A stretch of DNA of 6,515 bases from Thalassospiraceae bacterium (GTDB taxonomy: Bacteria; Pseudomonadota; Alphaproteobacteria; Rhodospirillales; Magnetovibrionaceae), in assembly GCA_030637845.1 (NCBI GenBank), contig DAOWFT010000136.1, positions 1 through 6,515 on the forward strand, read 5' to 3'. Both the position numbers and the translations under genes were made by a program. Shown here piece after piece: positions 1-5,670 of this stretch. The stretch's first letter is position 1; each line of letters starts with the position of its first letter. A model generated the notes under the pieces. That model saw nothing but the letters and a program-made list of their open reading frames with translations, ran no database searches and had not been told where the DNA came from.

Positions 1-3000
1 CAGGTAGCTAACCGCCAATTCGCGGAAGATGTAATCCAGTATGGAGGTGGACATCTTGATGGTGTCGTTACCCTCGACCAGACCCGAAGGCTCGAACCGG
101 GTGAAGGTAAAGGCTTCAACGAATTCTTCCAGCGGCACGCCGTATTGCAGGCCAATGGAAATGGCGATGGCAAAGTTGTTCATCAATGAACGGAACGCCG
201 CACCTTCTTTGTGCATATCGATAAACACTTCGCCGATGCGTCCGTTTTCGTATTCGCCGGTACGCAAATAAACCTTGTGTCCGCCGACTATGGCTTTTTG
301 GGTATAACCCTTGCGCCTATCGGGCAGGCGGTCACGCTCGATTATGCGTTCAACAATTCGCTCGGCGATAATTTCCGCCCGGTCGGTGGTTGAAGCATTA
401 GCCAGCCTTTCTGCGGTGGTTTCGTCTTCTTCCGAGATATCGTCTTCCAGCAGCGTTGCCTGCAACGGCTGGCTTAGTTTCGAGCCATCGCGGTATAACG
501 CGTTGGCTTTCAAGCCTAACTGCCATGAAAGCATGTAAGCGTTCATGCAATCATCAATGGTTGCGCTGTTGGCCATGTTGATGGTCTTGGAAATAGCACC
601 CGATATGAACGGCTGGGAAGATGCCATCATACGAATGTGGCTTTCGGCGCTGAGCGAACGTTTGCCAATGCGACCACATGGTGAAGCACAATCAAATATT
701 GGCAGATGTTCATCTTTCAAAAGAGGCGCCCCTTCGAGGGTCATTGAACCGCAAACGTGGGTGTTGGCTTCAATGATGTCTTCTTCTGAAAAGCCAAGAT
801 GGGCCAGCATATCGAACGACACGTCGTTTAGTTTTTCAAGTTCGATATTCAGCGTTTCGTTGCAGAACGGCTCGCCTAATGCATATTTATTAAATGCGAA
901 CTTGATATCAAACGCGTCTTTAAGTGCGGTATCGAGAAGGATAAGCGCTTCGTCGGTGAAACCTTTTTTGATCAAGCTTTCATTGCTAATGGCGCCTGTG
1001 GAATTTTTTAGCGTTCCATGGCCAAGGGCGTAACGTTCAATGGCTTCGATTTCGGCTTCGGAATAGCCAACACGTTTAAGTGCAGCCGGAACCATGCGGT
1101 TGATAATTTTGAAATATCCGCCGCCGGCCAGTTTTTTGAACTTAACCAAGGCAAAATCAGGCTCGATACCGGTGGTATCGCAATCCATTACCAGCCCGAT
1201 TGTACCCGTGGGGGCAATAACCGTGGTCTGGGCGTTGCGATAGCCGTGCATGGTGCCAAGCTCAAGCGCGGTGTCCCATGCTTGGGCTGACGCCGCAACA
1301 AGTGCGCCGTCGGGGCAATGGTCCCCGTCAAGCGGCACCGGAAGAACTGACAGGTCTTCATAGCCAGTGCTTTCGGAATGCGCCGCCCGACGGTGGTTCC
1401 TAATAACCTTGAGCATGGCATCGCTATTTTTTTCATGACCCGGAAACGCACCCATTTCGCCGGCCATTTCGGCAGAGGTGGCGTAGGATATGCCGGTCAT
1501 CAGTGATGATATGGAACCGCAAATGGCGCGACCTTCGTCGGAATCGTACGCCAATCCGGCTTCCATCAGGTAGCCGCCGATGTTGGCAAAGCCCAATCCT
1601 AGCGTGCGGAAATCGTATGAACGCTTGGCAATTTCCACCGATGGGAATTGTGCCATCAGTACCGATATTTCCAGCGTAACCGTCCACAGCCTTACCGCGT
1701 GTTCAAACGCAGGCACATCCAGTGTTGCGTCTTCTTTTTGGAAGGTATGCAGGTTAAGCGAGGCCAGATTGCATGCGGTATCGTCAAGGAACATATATTC
1801 CGAGCACGGGTTCGATGCGTTGATGCGACCACTTTCCGGGCAGGTGTGCCATTCGTTGATGGTGGTATCGAACTGGATGCCGGGATCGGCAGACGCCCAT
1901 GCCGCACCGCCAATTTGTTCCCACAAATCACGGGCTTTTATGCTTTTGGCGACCTCACCGTCTTTGCGACGGATAAGTTTCCATTCACCGTCCTGCAGCA
2001 CACGCTCAAGGAAATCGTTGGTGATGCGAACCGTGTTGTTGGAGTTCTGGCCGGAAACGGTCAGGTAGGCTTCACTATCCCAATCGGTGTTGTAGGTCGG
2101 GAAATCAATTTCGGTGTAGCCCTGTTTGGCAAACTGAATGACGCGCTGAACATAGTTTTCAGGGATCATCGCCCGGCGTGCGCCGATAATGGCTTTTTTC
2201 AGGGCGGTATTTATCTTGGGATCGAACCGTGACTGATCGTCGCCGTCGGCACCGCCGTGGCAGGCATCCATCACCGCGGAAAGGTTTCTGGCCGCCAGTT
2301 TTGATCCGGCAACCAGAGCCGCAACTTTTTGCTCTTCCTTGACTTTCCAGCCGATGAATTCCTCAACATCGGGGTGATCAACATCAACCACCACCATTTT
2401 GGCGGCACGGCGGGTGGTTCCGCCGGATTTGATGGCACCGGCGGCGCGGTCACCAATTTTAAGGAAGCTCATTAGCCCGGATGACTTGCCGCCACCGGAA
2501 AGAGCCTCGTTGGCACCGCGCAGGTTGGAAAAGTTAGTCCCGGTACCCGAGCCATACTTGAACAGGCGGGCTTCACGCACCCAAAGGTCCATGATGCCGC
2601 CTTCTTGCACCAGATCGTCCTTAATGGACTGGATGAAACAGGCGTGGGGTTGCGGGTGTTCGTAGCTGGATTTTGATTTAACCAGTTTGCCGGTTTCAAA
2701 ATCTACATAATGGTGGCCTTGGGCCGGGCCATCGATGCCGTAGGCCCAATGCAGTCCGGTGTTAAACCACTGGGGAGAGTTAGGCGCACCCATCTGCTTG
2801 CACAGCATGAAGCGCATTTCGTCAAAATATGCTTTGGCGTCTTTTTCGCTATCGAAATAGCCACCTTTCCAGCCCCAGTAGGTCCAGGTACCAGCCAAAC
2901 GGTCAAAAACCTGTTTGGCACTGGTTTCCGAGGTATGACGCTTGGCCTTGGTTTTGGTTTTGAGTTTGGCCTTGTCCTCGGTGTGGCGCCACAGCCATGA

Positions 3001-3234
3001 GGGGACGGTGCTTTCTTCAACTGCCACAAGCTTTGTTGGCACACCCGCCTTGCGGAAGTATTTTTGTGCAATAACGTCGCAGGCCACCTGCGACCATGCC
3101 GTCGGTATTTCCATGTCGTCTAGTTTGAATACAATGGAGCCGTCCGGATTGCGTATTTCACTGCTTGCGGTACGAAATTCGATGTTGGCGTATGGGGATT
3201 GCCCCTTCTTGGTAAAGTGACGCTTAATTCGCAT
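1..3234 (-). CDS. nrdJ: Vitamin B12-dependent (class II) ribonucleoside-diphosphate reductase, C-terminus cut by window edge
   Basis: This enzyme reduces ribonucleotides to deoxyribonucleotides in the cytoplasm, using a thiyl radical made with adenosylcobalamin. The frame is open from the ATG at 3234 to base 1 (1,078 codons, no stop or frameshift); family members in alphaproteobacteria run to about 1,200 residues, so the extreme C-terminus is missing. Visible motifs: APNSPQWFNTGL (150-161); PHACFIQS with redox Cys199; FKYGSGTGTNFS (225-236); GAIKSGGTTRRAA (266-278); QNSNNTVRIT (396-405); NPCSE with Asn475, radical Cys477 and Glu479; second redox Cys488, eleven residues on as in the family; RTLGLGFANIGG (543-554); PTGTIG (675-680). 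From about 974 a TSCPD-like part follows (LPDRRKGYTQKA, then GGHKVYLRTGEYE). Roles of the cysteines are by homology to characterised class II enzymes. A Lys/Thr-rich stretch (about 88-98) lies in a variable N-terminal region. The start is backed by the conserved beginning MRIKRHFTKKG; upstream purines (AAGGGG, 12 nt away, and GAGA, 6 nt away) give only a modest ribosome site. Confidence 0.97.
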   Translation of the reverse strand, partial: MRIKRHFTKKGQSPYANIEFRTASSEIRNPDGSIVFKLDDMEIPTAWSQVACDVIAQKYFRKAGVPTKLVAVEESTVPSWLWRHTEDKAKLKTKTKAKRHTSETSAKQVFDRLAGTWTYWGWKGGYFDSEKDAKAYFDEMRFMLCKQMGAPNSPQWFNTGLHWAYGIDGPAQGHHYVDFETGKLVKSKSSYEHPQPHACFIQSIKDDLVQEGGIMDLWVREARLFKYGSGTGTNFSNLRGANEALSGGGKSSGLMSFLKIGDRAAGAIKSGGTTRRAAKMVVVDVDHPDVEEFIGWKVKEEQKVAALVAGSKLAARNLSAVMDACHGGADGDDQSRFDPKINTALKKAIIGARRAMIPENYVQRVIQFAKQGYTEIDFPTYNTDWDSEAYLTVSGQNSNNTVRITNDFLERVLQDGEWKLIRRKDGEVAKSIKARDLWEQIGGAAWASADPGIQFDTTINEWHTCPESGRINASNPCSEYMFLDDTACNLASLNLHTFQKEDATLDVPAFEHAVRLWTVTLEISVLMAQFPSVEIAKRSYDFRTLGLGFANIGGYLMEAGLAYDSDEGRAICGSISSLMTGISYATSAEMAGEMGAFPGHEKNSDAMLKVIRNHRRAAHSESTGYEDLSVLPVPLDGDHCPDGALVAASAQAWDTALELGTMHGYRNAQTTVIAPTGTIGLVMDCDTTGIEPDFALVKFKKLAGGGYFKIINRMVPAALKRVGYSEAEIEAIERYALGHGTLKNSTGAISNESLIKKGFTDEALILLDTALKDAFDIKFAFNKYALGEPFCNETLNIELEKLNDVSFDMLAHLGFSEEDIIEANTHVCGSMTLEGAPLLKDEHLPIFDCASPCGRIGKRSLSAESHIRMMASSQPFISGAISKTINMANSATIDDCMNAYMLSWQLGLKANALYRDGSKLSQPLQATLLEDDISEEDETTAERLANASTTDRAEIIAERIVERIIERDRLPDRRKGYTQKAIVGGHKVYLRTGEYENGRIGEVFIDMHKEGAAFRSLMNNFAIAISIGLQYGVPLEEFVEAFTFTRFEPSGLVEGNDTIKMSTSILDYIFRELAVSYL

Positions 3235-3340
3235 AGTTTTTCTCAGCCCCTTTGGCTCTTGTTTTTAAAATTATGTTTTGCTGAGTCTTTAAATAATTCG
3301 ACCCCCCTGATGCCCCGCAAACGACAGAAGACGCTGCCTT

Positions 3341-3380
3341 TCCCCATAAATTGAATGGGGGCCCCATATATTGAGTGGAG
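3341..3380 (-). promoter_or_regulatory. Tandem 20-bp operator-like element upstream of nrdJ, candidate NrdR boxes
   Basis: Two adjacent 20-bp units (3341-3360 and 3361-3380) match at 16 of 20 positions. Each has the form CCCCAT, seven bases, then ATGGGG (exact in the first unit, GTGGAG in the second). The 16-mers at 3361-3376 and 3341-3356, read on the nrdJ strand, match the NrdR-box consensus acaCwAtATaTwGtgt at about 12 and 10 of 16 positions; the first has a perfect ATATAT core. NrdR is the repressor that commonly controls ribonucleotide reductase genes and binds paired boxes set apart by whole helical turns. Here the repeat is 20 bp, about two turns, shorter than the most common three-turn spacing. 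The element lies 107-146 bp upstream of the nrdJ start codon. The repeat and dyad are directly visible; the assignment to NrdR is inference. Confidence 0.4.
3350..3363 (+). repeat. 14-bp motif ATTGAATGGGGGCC, copy 1
   Basis: This motif spans the junction of the two 20-bp units upstream of nrdJ. A second copy, differing at one base (G to A at the fourth position), lies at 3809-3822 in the same orientation on the plus strand. The pair therefore sits near both ends of the divergent intergenic region. Confidence 0.5.
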
Positions 3381-3383
3381 CAC

Positions 3384-3397
3384 AACACCTGCGTGTT
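3384..3397. repeat. Short dyad AACAC-CTGC-GTGTT beside the tandem element
   Basis: Perfect 5-bp arms surround a 4-base centre, starting four bases after the second 20-bp unit. On the plus strand three further T residues follow the right arm, but the stem is too short and A/T-rich for a credible terminator. Its ACAC/GTGT ends resemble the flanks of NrdR boxes but with too short a spacing. It may belong to the same regulatory patch or be chance. Confidence 0.3.
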
Positions 3398-3480
3398 TTT
3401 GAATGCCTGACCCACAAGATGTAGCTCATATGGATACGGTCTAGCAAGGGGGTTTGTAGGCAGGGTTTGTGCATGAAGTA

Positions 3481-3511
3481 GTTTAATAAGGCATAATTAG
3501 CGTTATTAAAC
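3481..3511. repeat. Perfect 9-bp inverted repeat, possible operator
   Basis: GTTTAATAA (3481-3489) and TTATTAAAC (3503-3511) are exact reverse complements around a 13-base centre; inside the centre two more bases on each side (GC at 3491-3492, GC at 3500-3501) also pair after one mismatch. Neither strand has a T-run after the right arm, so it does not look like an intrinsic terminator. Position in the middle of a divergent promoter region suggests a binding site for a dimeric regulator, but no known consensus was recognised. A partial resemblance to the CtrA pattern TTAA-N7-TTAA is not exact. Confidence 0.5.
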
Positions 3512-3673
3512 AGTACGTTACAGGTGTTAGCTAAATTACACTCGAAGCTTTATTTTTTTATTTTGGAAAAAAGTTTTTGTTTTAGGATAACAAAATATAG
3601 TGGCTCAGAAGCCAACCAATGTGTCCAGAAAATGCCCGATTCATCTGCTAAAAGAGCAATTAGTTAGGATCAA

Positions 3674-3799
3674 ATGGCGAGCCTATGGGGCTTTGCCCGT
3701 TTTGTTGTGATCTTGCGTTATGTGGTGGGAATCGAGCGACATTACATCGCCAAGGTGCGGGCTTTAATATTAGACGACAAGCCCCTTGCGGTGCGATAA
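3674..3799 (+). CDS. Possible small protein, 41 residues, unrecognised
   Basis: An ATG at 3674 opens 41 codons ending in TAA at 3797-3799. It is preceded by AGGA at 3666-3669, only four bases from the start, which is a tight but possible ribosome site; an in-frame TAG at 3665-3667 rules out a longer start. The predicted peptide begins MASLWGFARFVVILRYVVGI, a hydrophobic stretch with arginines at positions 9 and 15, and continues with a polar, basic tail. About 56% of third positions are G or C, and the local G+C is higher than in the preceding A/T-rich stretch, as expected if it were or once was coding. I do not recognise the product. It may be a real small membrane-associated protein, a leader peptide for the NDUFA12-like gene, a gene remnant, or a chance ORF. 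Confidence 0.25.
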   Translation: MASLWGFARFVVILRYVVGIERHYIAKVRALILDDKPLAVR

Positions 3800-3808
3800 A
3801 GTCCCGAC

Positions 3809-3822
3809 ATTAAATGGGGGCC
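3809..3822 (+). repeat. 14-bp motif ATTAAATGGGGGCC, copy 2
   Basis: This is the second copy of the motif at 3350-3363 (13 of 14 bases identical, same orientation on the plus strand), 51 bases before the start codon of the NDUFA12-like gene. Unlike copy 1 it lacks the matching CCCCAT arm on its left side. Confidence 0.45.
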
Positions 3823-3837
3823 AAGGGATTCTCCCTT
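3823..3837. repeat. Short perfect hairpin in the leader of the NDUFA12-like gene
   Basis: AAGGGA and TCCCTT form a perfect 6-bp dyad around a 3-base loop (TTC), ending 20 bases upstream of the ribosome binding site at 3858-3862. A GATTC sequence, fitting the GANTC target of the alphaproteobacterial CcrM methylase, spans the loop. No T-run follows, so it is not a standard terminator. It could be a leader structure or a protein site; function is unknown. Confidence 0.35.
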
Positions 3838-3873
3838 AAAGAACAATAATAACCGGCGGAGGCAACACCTTTC

Positions 3874-4227
3874 ATGACATCGTTTGGAACCTGGATTAAC
3901 ACCATGCTTTTTGGCCGCAAAGTCGGATCAGACGAATTTGGCAATCGTTATTATACCAAAGCCAGGGGTAGCCTGTATGGGCGGGAAAGGCGTTGGGTCA
4001 TATACAATGGCCGGGTTGAGGCATCAAAAATACCGTCGGAATGGCACGCATGGCTGCACCAGACGGTGGACGCACCGCTTTCCGAAGCCGCCGCCCAACC
4101 AAAAGAATGGCAACTGGGTCATATTCCCAATCTCACCGGAACCCGTGGCGCCTATGTACCCGAAGGATCAGACCTGGCCACCGGTTTGGAAACCCCAAGG
4201 CGTGGGGTTGAAGCGTGGCGGCCATAA
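3874..4227 (+). CDS. NDUFA12-family protein (NADH:ubiquinone oxidoreductase accessory subunit, B17.2 type)
   Basis: This 117-residue protein belongs to the NDUFA12/B17.2 family. In mitochondria and alphaproteobacteria the family associates with the peripheral arm of respiratory complex I; paralogues of it act in complex I assembly. Family hallmarks are easy to see: SDEFGNRYY (19-27), RRWVIYNG (39-46), then EASKIPSEWHAWLHQTVD (49-66), and a Pro/Gly-rich tail with TGTRGAYVPEG (88-98). No signal peptide or membrane segment is apparent, which fits a soluble protein docking on complex I from the cytoplasmic side. The start is supported by GGAGG at 3858-3862, 11 bases upstream. It is the first gene of the plus-strand set; the next gene begins 44 bases after its stop. 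Length is normal for bacterial members. Confidence 0.95.
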   Translation: MTSFGTWINTMLFGRKVGSDEFGNRYYTKARGSLYGRERRWVIYNGRVEASKIPSEWHAWLHQTVDAPLSEAAAQPKEWQLGHIPNLTGTRGAYVPEGSDLATGLETPRRGVEAWRP

Positions 4228-4271
4228 TGGTTCGATCACTTAAGGTAATCATATCAAAGCGATAATCTGAC

Positions 4272-4766
4272 ATGTTAATGCATAACGAGAACGATAGAAA
4301 TGCAGTTGTGGGCGGTCTGGTTTTGGCCGCGCTGGTTTTGGCCATGGCTATTTCCTATGGCGGCTCAAAAATATCCGACAAGGCACAAGTTGGCTCTTAC
4401 TCCCTCACCGCCGTGTTTAATCAGGTTGATGGCCTGTTTGTGGGTGACGAGGTTCGCCTTGGCGGTCTGAAGGTCGGCAAAGTAGCTGGGCAACGTCTGG
4501 ATAAGAACTTTCGCGCCGTGGTGACCCTCGATATCGACAGCGGGGTTGAATTACCGCTTGATAGCTCGGTTGCAATTCACACCGACGGCCTTTTTGGCTC
4601 GAAATTCGTCGTGCTGGATCCGGGCGGCGAGATGGAGGTGTTAAAGCACGGCCAGTCAATTGATTACACGCAAGATGCGGTTATTGTCAGCGAGCTGCTT
4701 GATCTGATAATCAGCGAAGGCCATGCAAAAGCCAACGAGGAAAAGACATCAAAGGAGAGCAACTAA
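4272..4766 (+). CDS. mlaD: MlaD-like MCE-domain protein, first of a tandem pair
   Basis: This is a 164-residue inner-membrane-anchored MCE protein, the periplasmic substrate-binding subunit type of Mla phospholipid ABC transporters, which move lipid between the inner and outer membranes. One membrane segment (about 11-29) is followed by an MCE domain (about 43-119) with VDGLFVGDEVRLGGLKVGKV (52-71) and the pore-loop-like DGLFG (105-109), then a probable C-terminal helix (135-148) and a charged tail. By eye about 33 of 79 aligned MCE positions are identical to the next gene, so the two are diverged paralogues. No good ribosome site precedes the ATG at 4272; the second ATG at 4278 is also possible, and an in-frame TAA at 4263 excludes anything longer. 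The next gene starts one base after its stop, implying co-transcription. It is the less canonical of the two; whether it forms its own hexamer or mixes with its partner is unknown. Confidence 0.88.
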   Translation: MLMHNENDRNAVVGGLVLAALVLAMAISYGGSKISDKAQVGSYSLTAVFNQVDGLFVGDEVRLGGLKVGKVAGQRLDKNFRAVVTLDIDSGVELPLDSSVAIHTDGLFGSKFVVLDPGGEMEVLKHGQSIDYTQDAVIVSELLDLIISEGHAKANEEKTSKESN

Positions 4767-4767
4767 A

Positions 4768-5238
4768 ATGGGACGCAATGCAGTAGAAACCGTAATGGGC
4801 GCCGCCGTTCTTTTAGTTGCCGGGGTGTTTGTGTATTTTGCCTATAACACCGCAGAAGTAAGGGCAATAAGCGGATATGAAATTAATGCCAATTTTTACA
4901 AGGTTGGCGGCCTGACCAAAGGCTCTGACGTTCGCATCAGCGGCATAAAAGTCGGAACCGTACTGGAAACCAAGCTTGACCCGGTAACATTTGATGCGGT
5001 TGTCACGCTTTCGGTTTCATCCGAAATCAAATTGCCCGTGGATACTCAAGCAACAATCGCCTCAAGCGGCTTGATGGGCGATAAATACATTTCACTCGAA
5101 GCCGGCAACGCAAAGGAATTCATTGCCCCGGGCGGCAAGGTCGCCAGCACCAAGGATTTCCGCTCGCTCGAGGATCAGGTCGGTGAAATCATCTTCCTTG
5201 CCACCGGCGGCGAGAACAAGTCTTCCGGCGGTCTTTAA
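4768..5238 (+). CDS. mlaD: MlaD, outer membrane lipid asymmetry maintenance protein, second of a tandem pair
   Basis: This 156-residue MCE protein has the layout of bacterial MlaD: a membrane helix (about 9-26), an MCE domain (about 37-113) with VGGLTKGSDVRISGIKVGTV (46-65), pore-loop motif SGLMGDKYISL (100-110), and a C-terminal helix SLEDQVGEIIFLATG (133-147). In Escherichia coli MlaD forms a hexameric ring on the MlaFEB transporter that passes phospholipid through a hydrophobic pore; Leu102-Met103 here correspond in position to that pore loop by inference. The beginning NAVETVMGAAVLLVAG closely resembles alphaproteobacterial MlaD proteins, so this is probably the ancestral copy. AAGGAG at 4752-4757, ten bases before the ATG at 4768, fixes the start and rejects an upstream ATG at 4723 inside the preceding gene. 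The permease and ATPase partners (MlaE, MlaF) are not in the window. Confidence 0.94.
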   Translation: MGRNAVETVMGAAVLLVAGVFVYFAYNTAEVRAISGYEINANFYKVGGLTKGSDVRISGIKVGTVLETKLDPVTFDAVVTLSVSSEIKLPVDTQATIASSGLMGDKYISLEAGNAKEFIAPGGKVASTKDFRSLEDQVGEIIFLATGGENKSSGGL

Positions 5239-5247
5239 GGTCTGAAT

Positions 5248-5670
5248 ATGACGTTCATGAAAAAAGGCGCAATATTTGCCTTGGCTATGGCTGGTTTCCA
5301 GTTTTTGCCGTTTGGCGTATCTGCCGAGCCCCATCAAATAGCTGTCCTGCAAGGGCTAGACAAGGTAACCGCTAGGGTTTCCACCATCGAAGCCCCATTG
5401 GGCGATACGGTAACTTTTGGCACGCTAGAAGTAATTGCCCGTCATTGCGACAAACGCCCACCGGAAGAAACACCGGAAAGCGCCGCGTTTTTGGATATTT
5501 GGGAAGTGCGCCCAAATGAGCCGGCAAAATCGCTTTTCCGTGGCTGGATGTTTGCGTCCAGTCCGGCATTAAACGCGCTGGAGCATCCGGTTTATGATAT
5601 CTGGGTTCTTGATTGCAAAGCCCTGATTGTGGAAGAGGCACCAAAAGAAGAAGAGCCCGCTAACCAATAA
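5248..5670 (+). CDS. DUF2155 domain-containing secreted protein
   Basis: A 140-residue protein of the DUF2155 family, a conserved alphaproteobacterial group of unknown function. A signal peptide is clear: basic MKK at 4-6, hydrophobic core to about 24, and a likely cleavage after Val-Ser-Ala26, so the product is probably periplasmic. The domain signature follows: GLDKVTARVSTIEAPLGDTV (36-55), RHCDKRPPEETPESAAFLDI (65-84), FRGWMFASSPALNALEHPVY (97-116) and DIWVLDC (117-123). Cys67 and Cys123 are the only cysteines in the mature part and could form a disulfide, which is inference. The tail is acidic. The start at 5248 is backed by AAGG overlapping the preceding stop codon, seven bases upstream; Met4 (5257) is an alternative. 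The gene lies nine bases after mlaD and its end overlaps the end of aat on the other strand by 11 bp. Confidence 0.93.
   Translation: MTFMKKGAIFALAMAGFQFLPFGVSAEPHQIAVLQGLDKVTARVSTIEAPLGDTVTFGTLEVIARHCDKRPPEETPESAAFLDIWEVRPNEPAKSLFRGWMFASSPALNALEHPVYDIWVLDCKALIVEEAPKEEEPANQ

Larger units (their letters stand above)
3235..3873. other. Divergent intergenic region between nrdJ and the NDUFA12-like gene
   Basis: This stretch of 639 bases separates two divergently transcribed genes and should hold both promoters. It contains, from left to right: a tandem 20-bp dyad element (3341-3380), a small ACAC-type dyad (3384-3397), a perfect 9-bp inverted repeat (3481-3511), a block of about 78% A+T with runs of T and A (3541-3600), a possible 41-codon ORF (3674-3799) and a hairpin just before the NDUFA12-like gene (3823-3837). 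Base composition changes noticeably: about 3480-3660 is strongly A/T-rich while 3670-3870 returns to about half G+C. I found no tRNA, no recognisable structured RNA family and no promoter with convincing -35 and -10 hexamers on either strand. Confidence 0.85.

Noticed and set aside
545..2232. Long plus-strand ORFs opposite nrdJ (545-1033, 1580-2068, 1648-2232)
   Set aside because: They lie entirely antisense to a continuous, motif-rich nrdJ frame and their translations show no recognisable domain; they are typical shadow ORFs.
3224..3474. Minus-strand ORFs of about 60 codons in the nrdJ upstream region
   Set aside because: They run through the repeat elements and into the nrdJ start, lack convincing ribosome sites, and their translations have no protein-like pattern.
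3235..3500. Cobalamin riboswitch upstream of nrdJ
   Set aside because: B12-dependent enzymes make this plausible, but I see no B12-box-like sequence or the long conserved fold on the nrdJ strand.
3481..3511. CtrA binding site
   Set aside because: TTAA at 3483 is followed seven bases later by TAAT rather than TTAA; the match is imperfect and the region is A/T-rich, so chance resemblance is likely.
3235..3873. LexA/SOS box for nrdJ (GTTC-N7-GTTC or GAAC-N7-GAAC)
   Set aside because: No such pair occurs in the intergenic region.
3235..3873. Enrichment of GANTC methylation sites
   Set aside because: I count four sites in about 640 bases, close to the two or three expected by chance.
3884..4243. 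A 119-codon plus-strand ORF overlapping the NDUFA12-like gene
   Set aside because: It is out of frame with a clear NDUFA12-family protein and has no homology signal by eye.
4723..4767. Longer start for the second mlaD
   Set aside because: The added residues come from the end of the first mlaD in another frame; AAGGAG at 4752-4757 points to ATG 4768.
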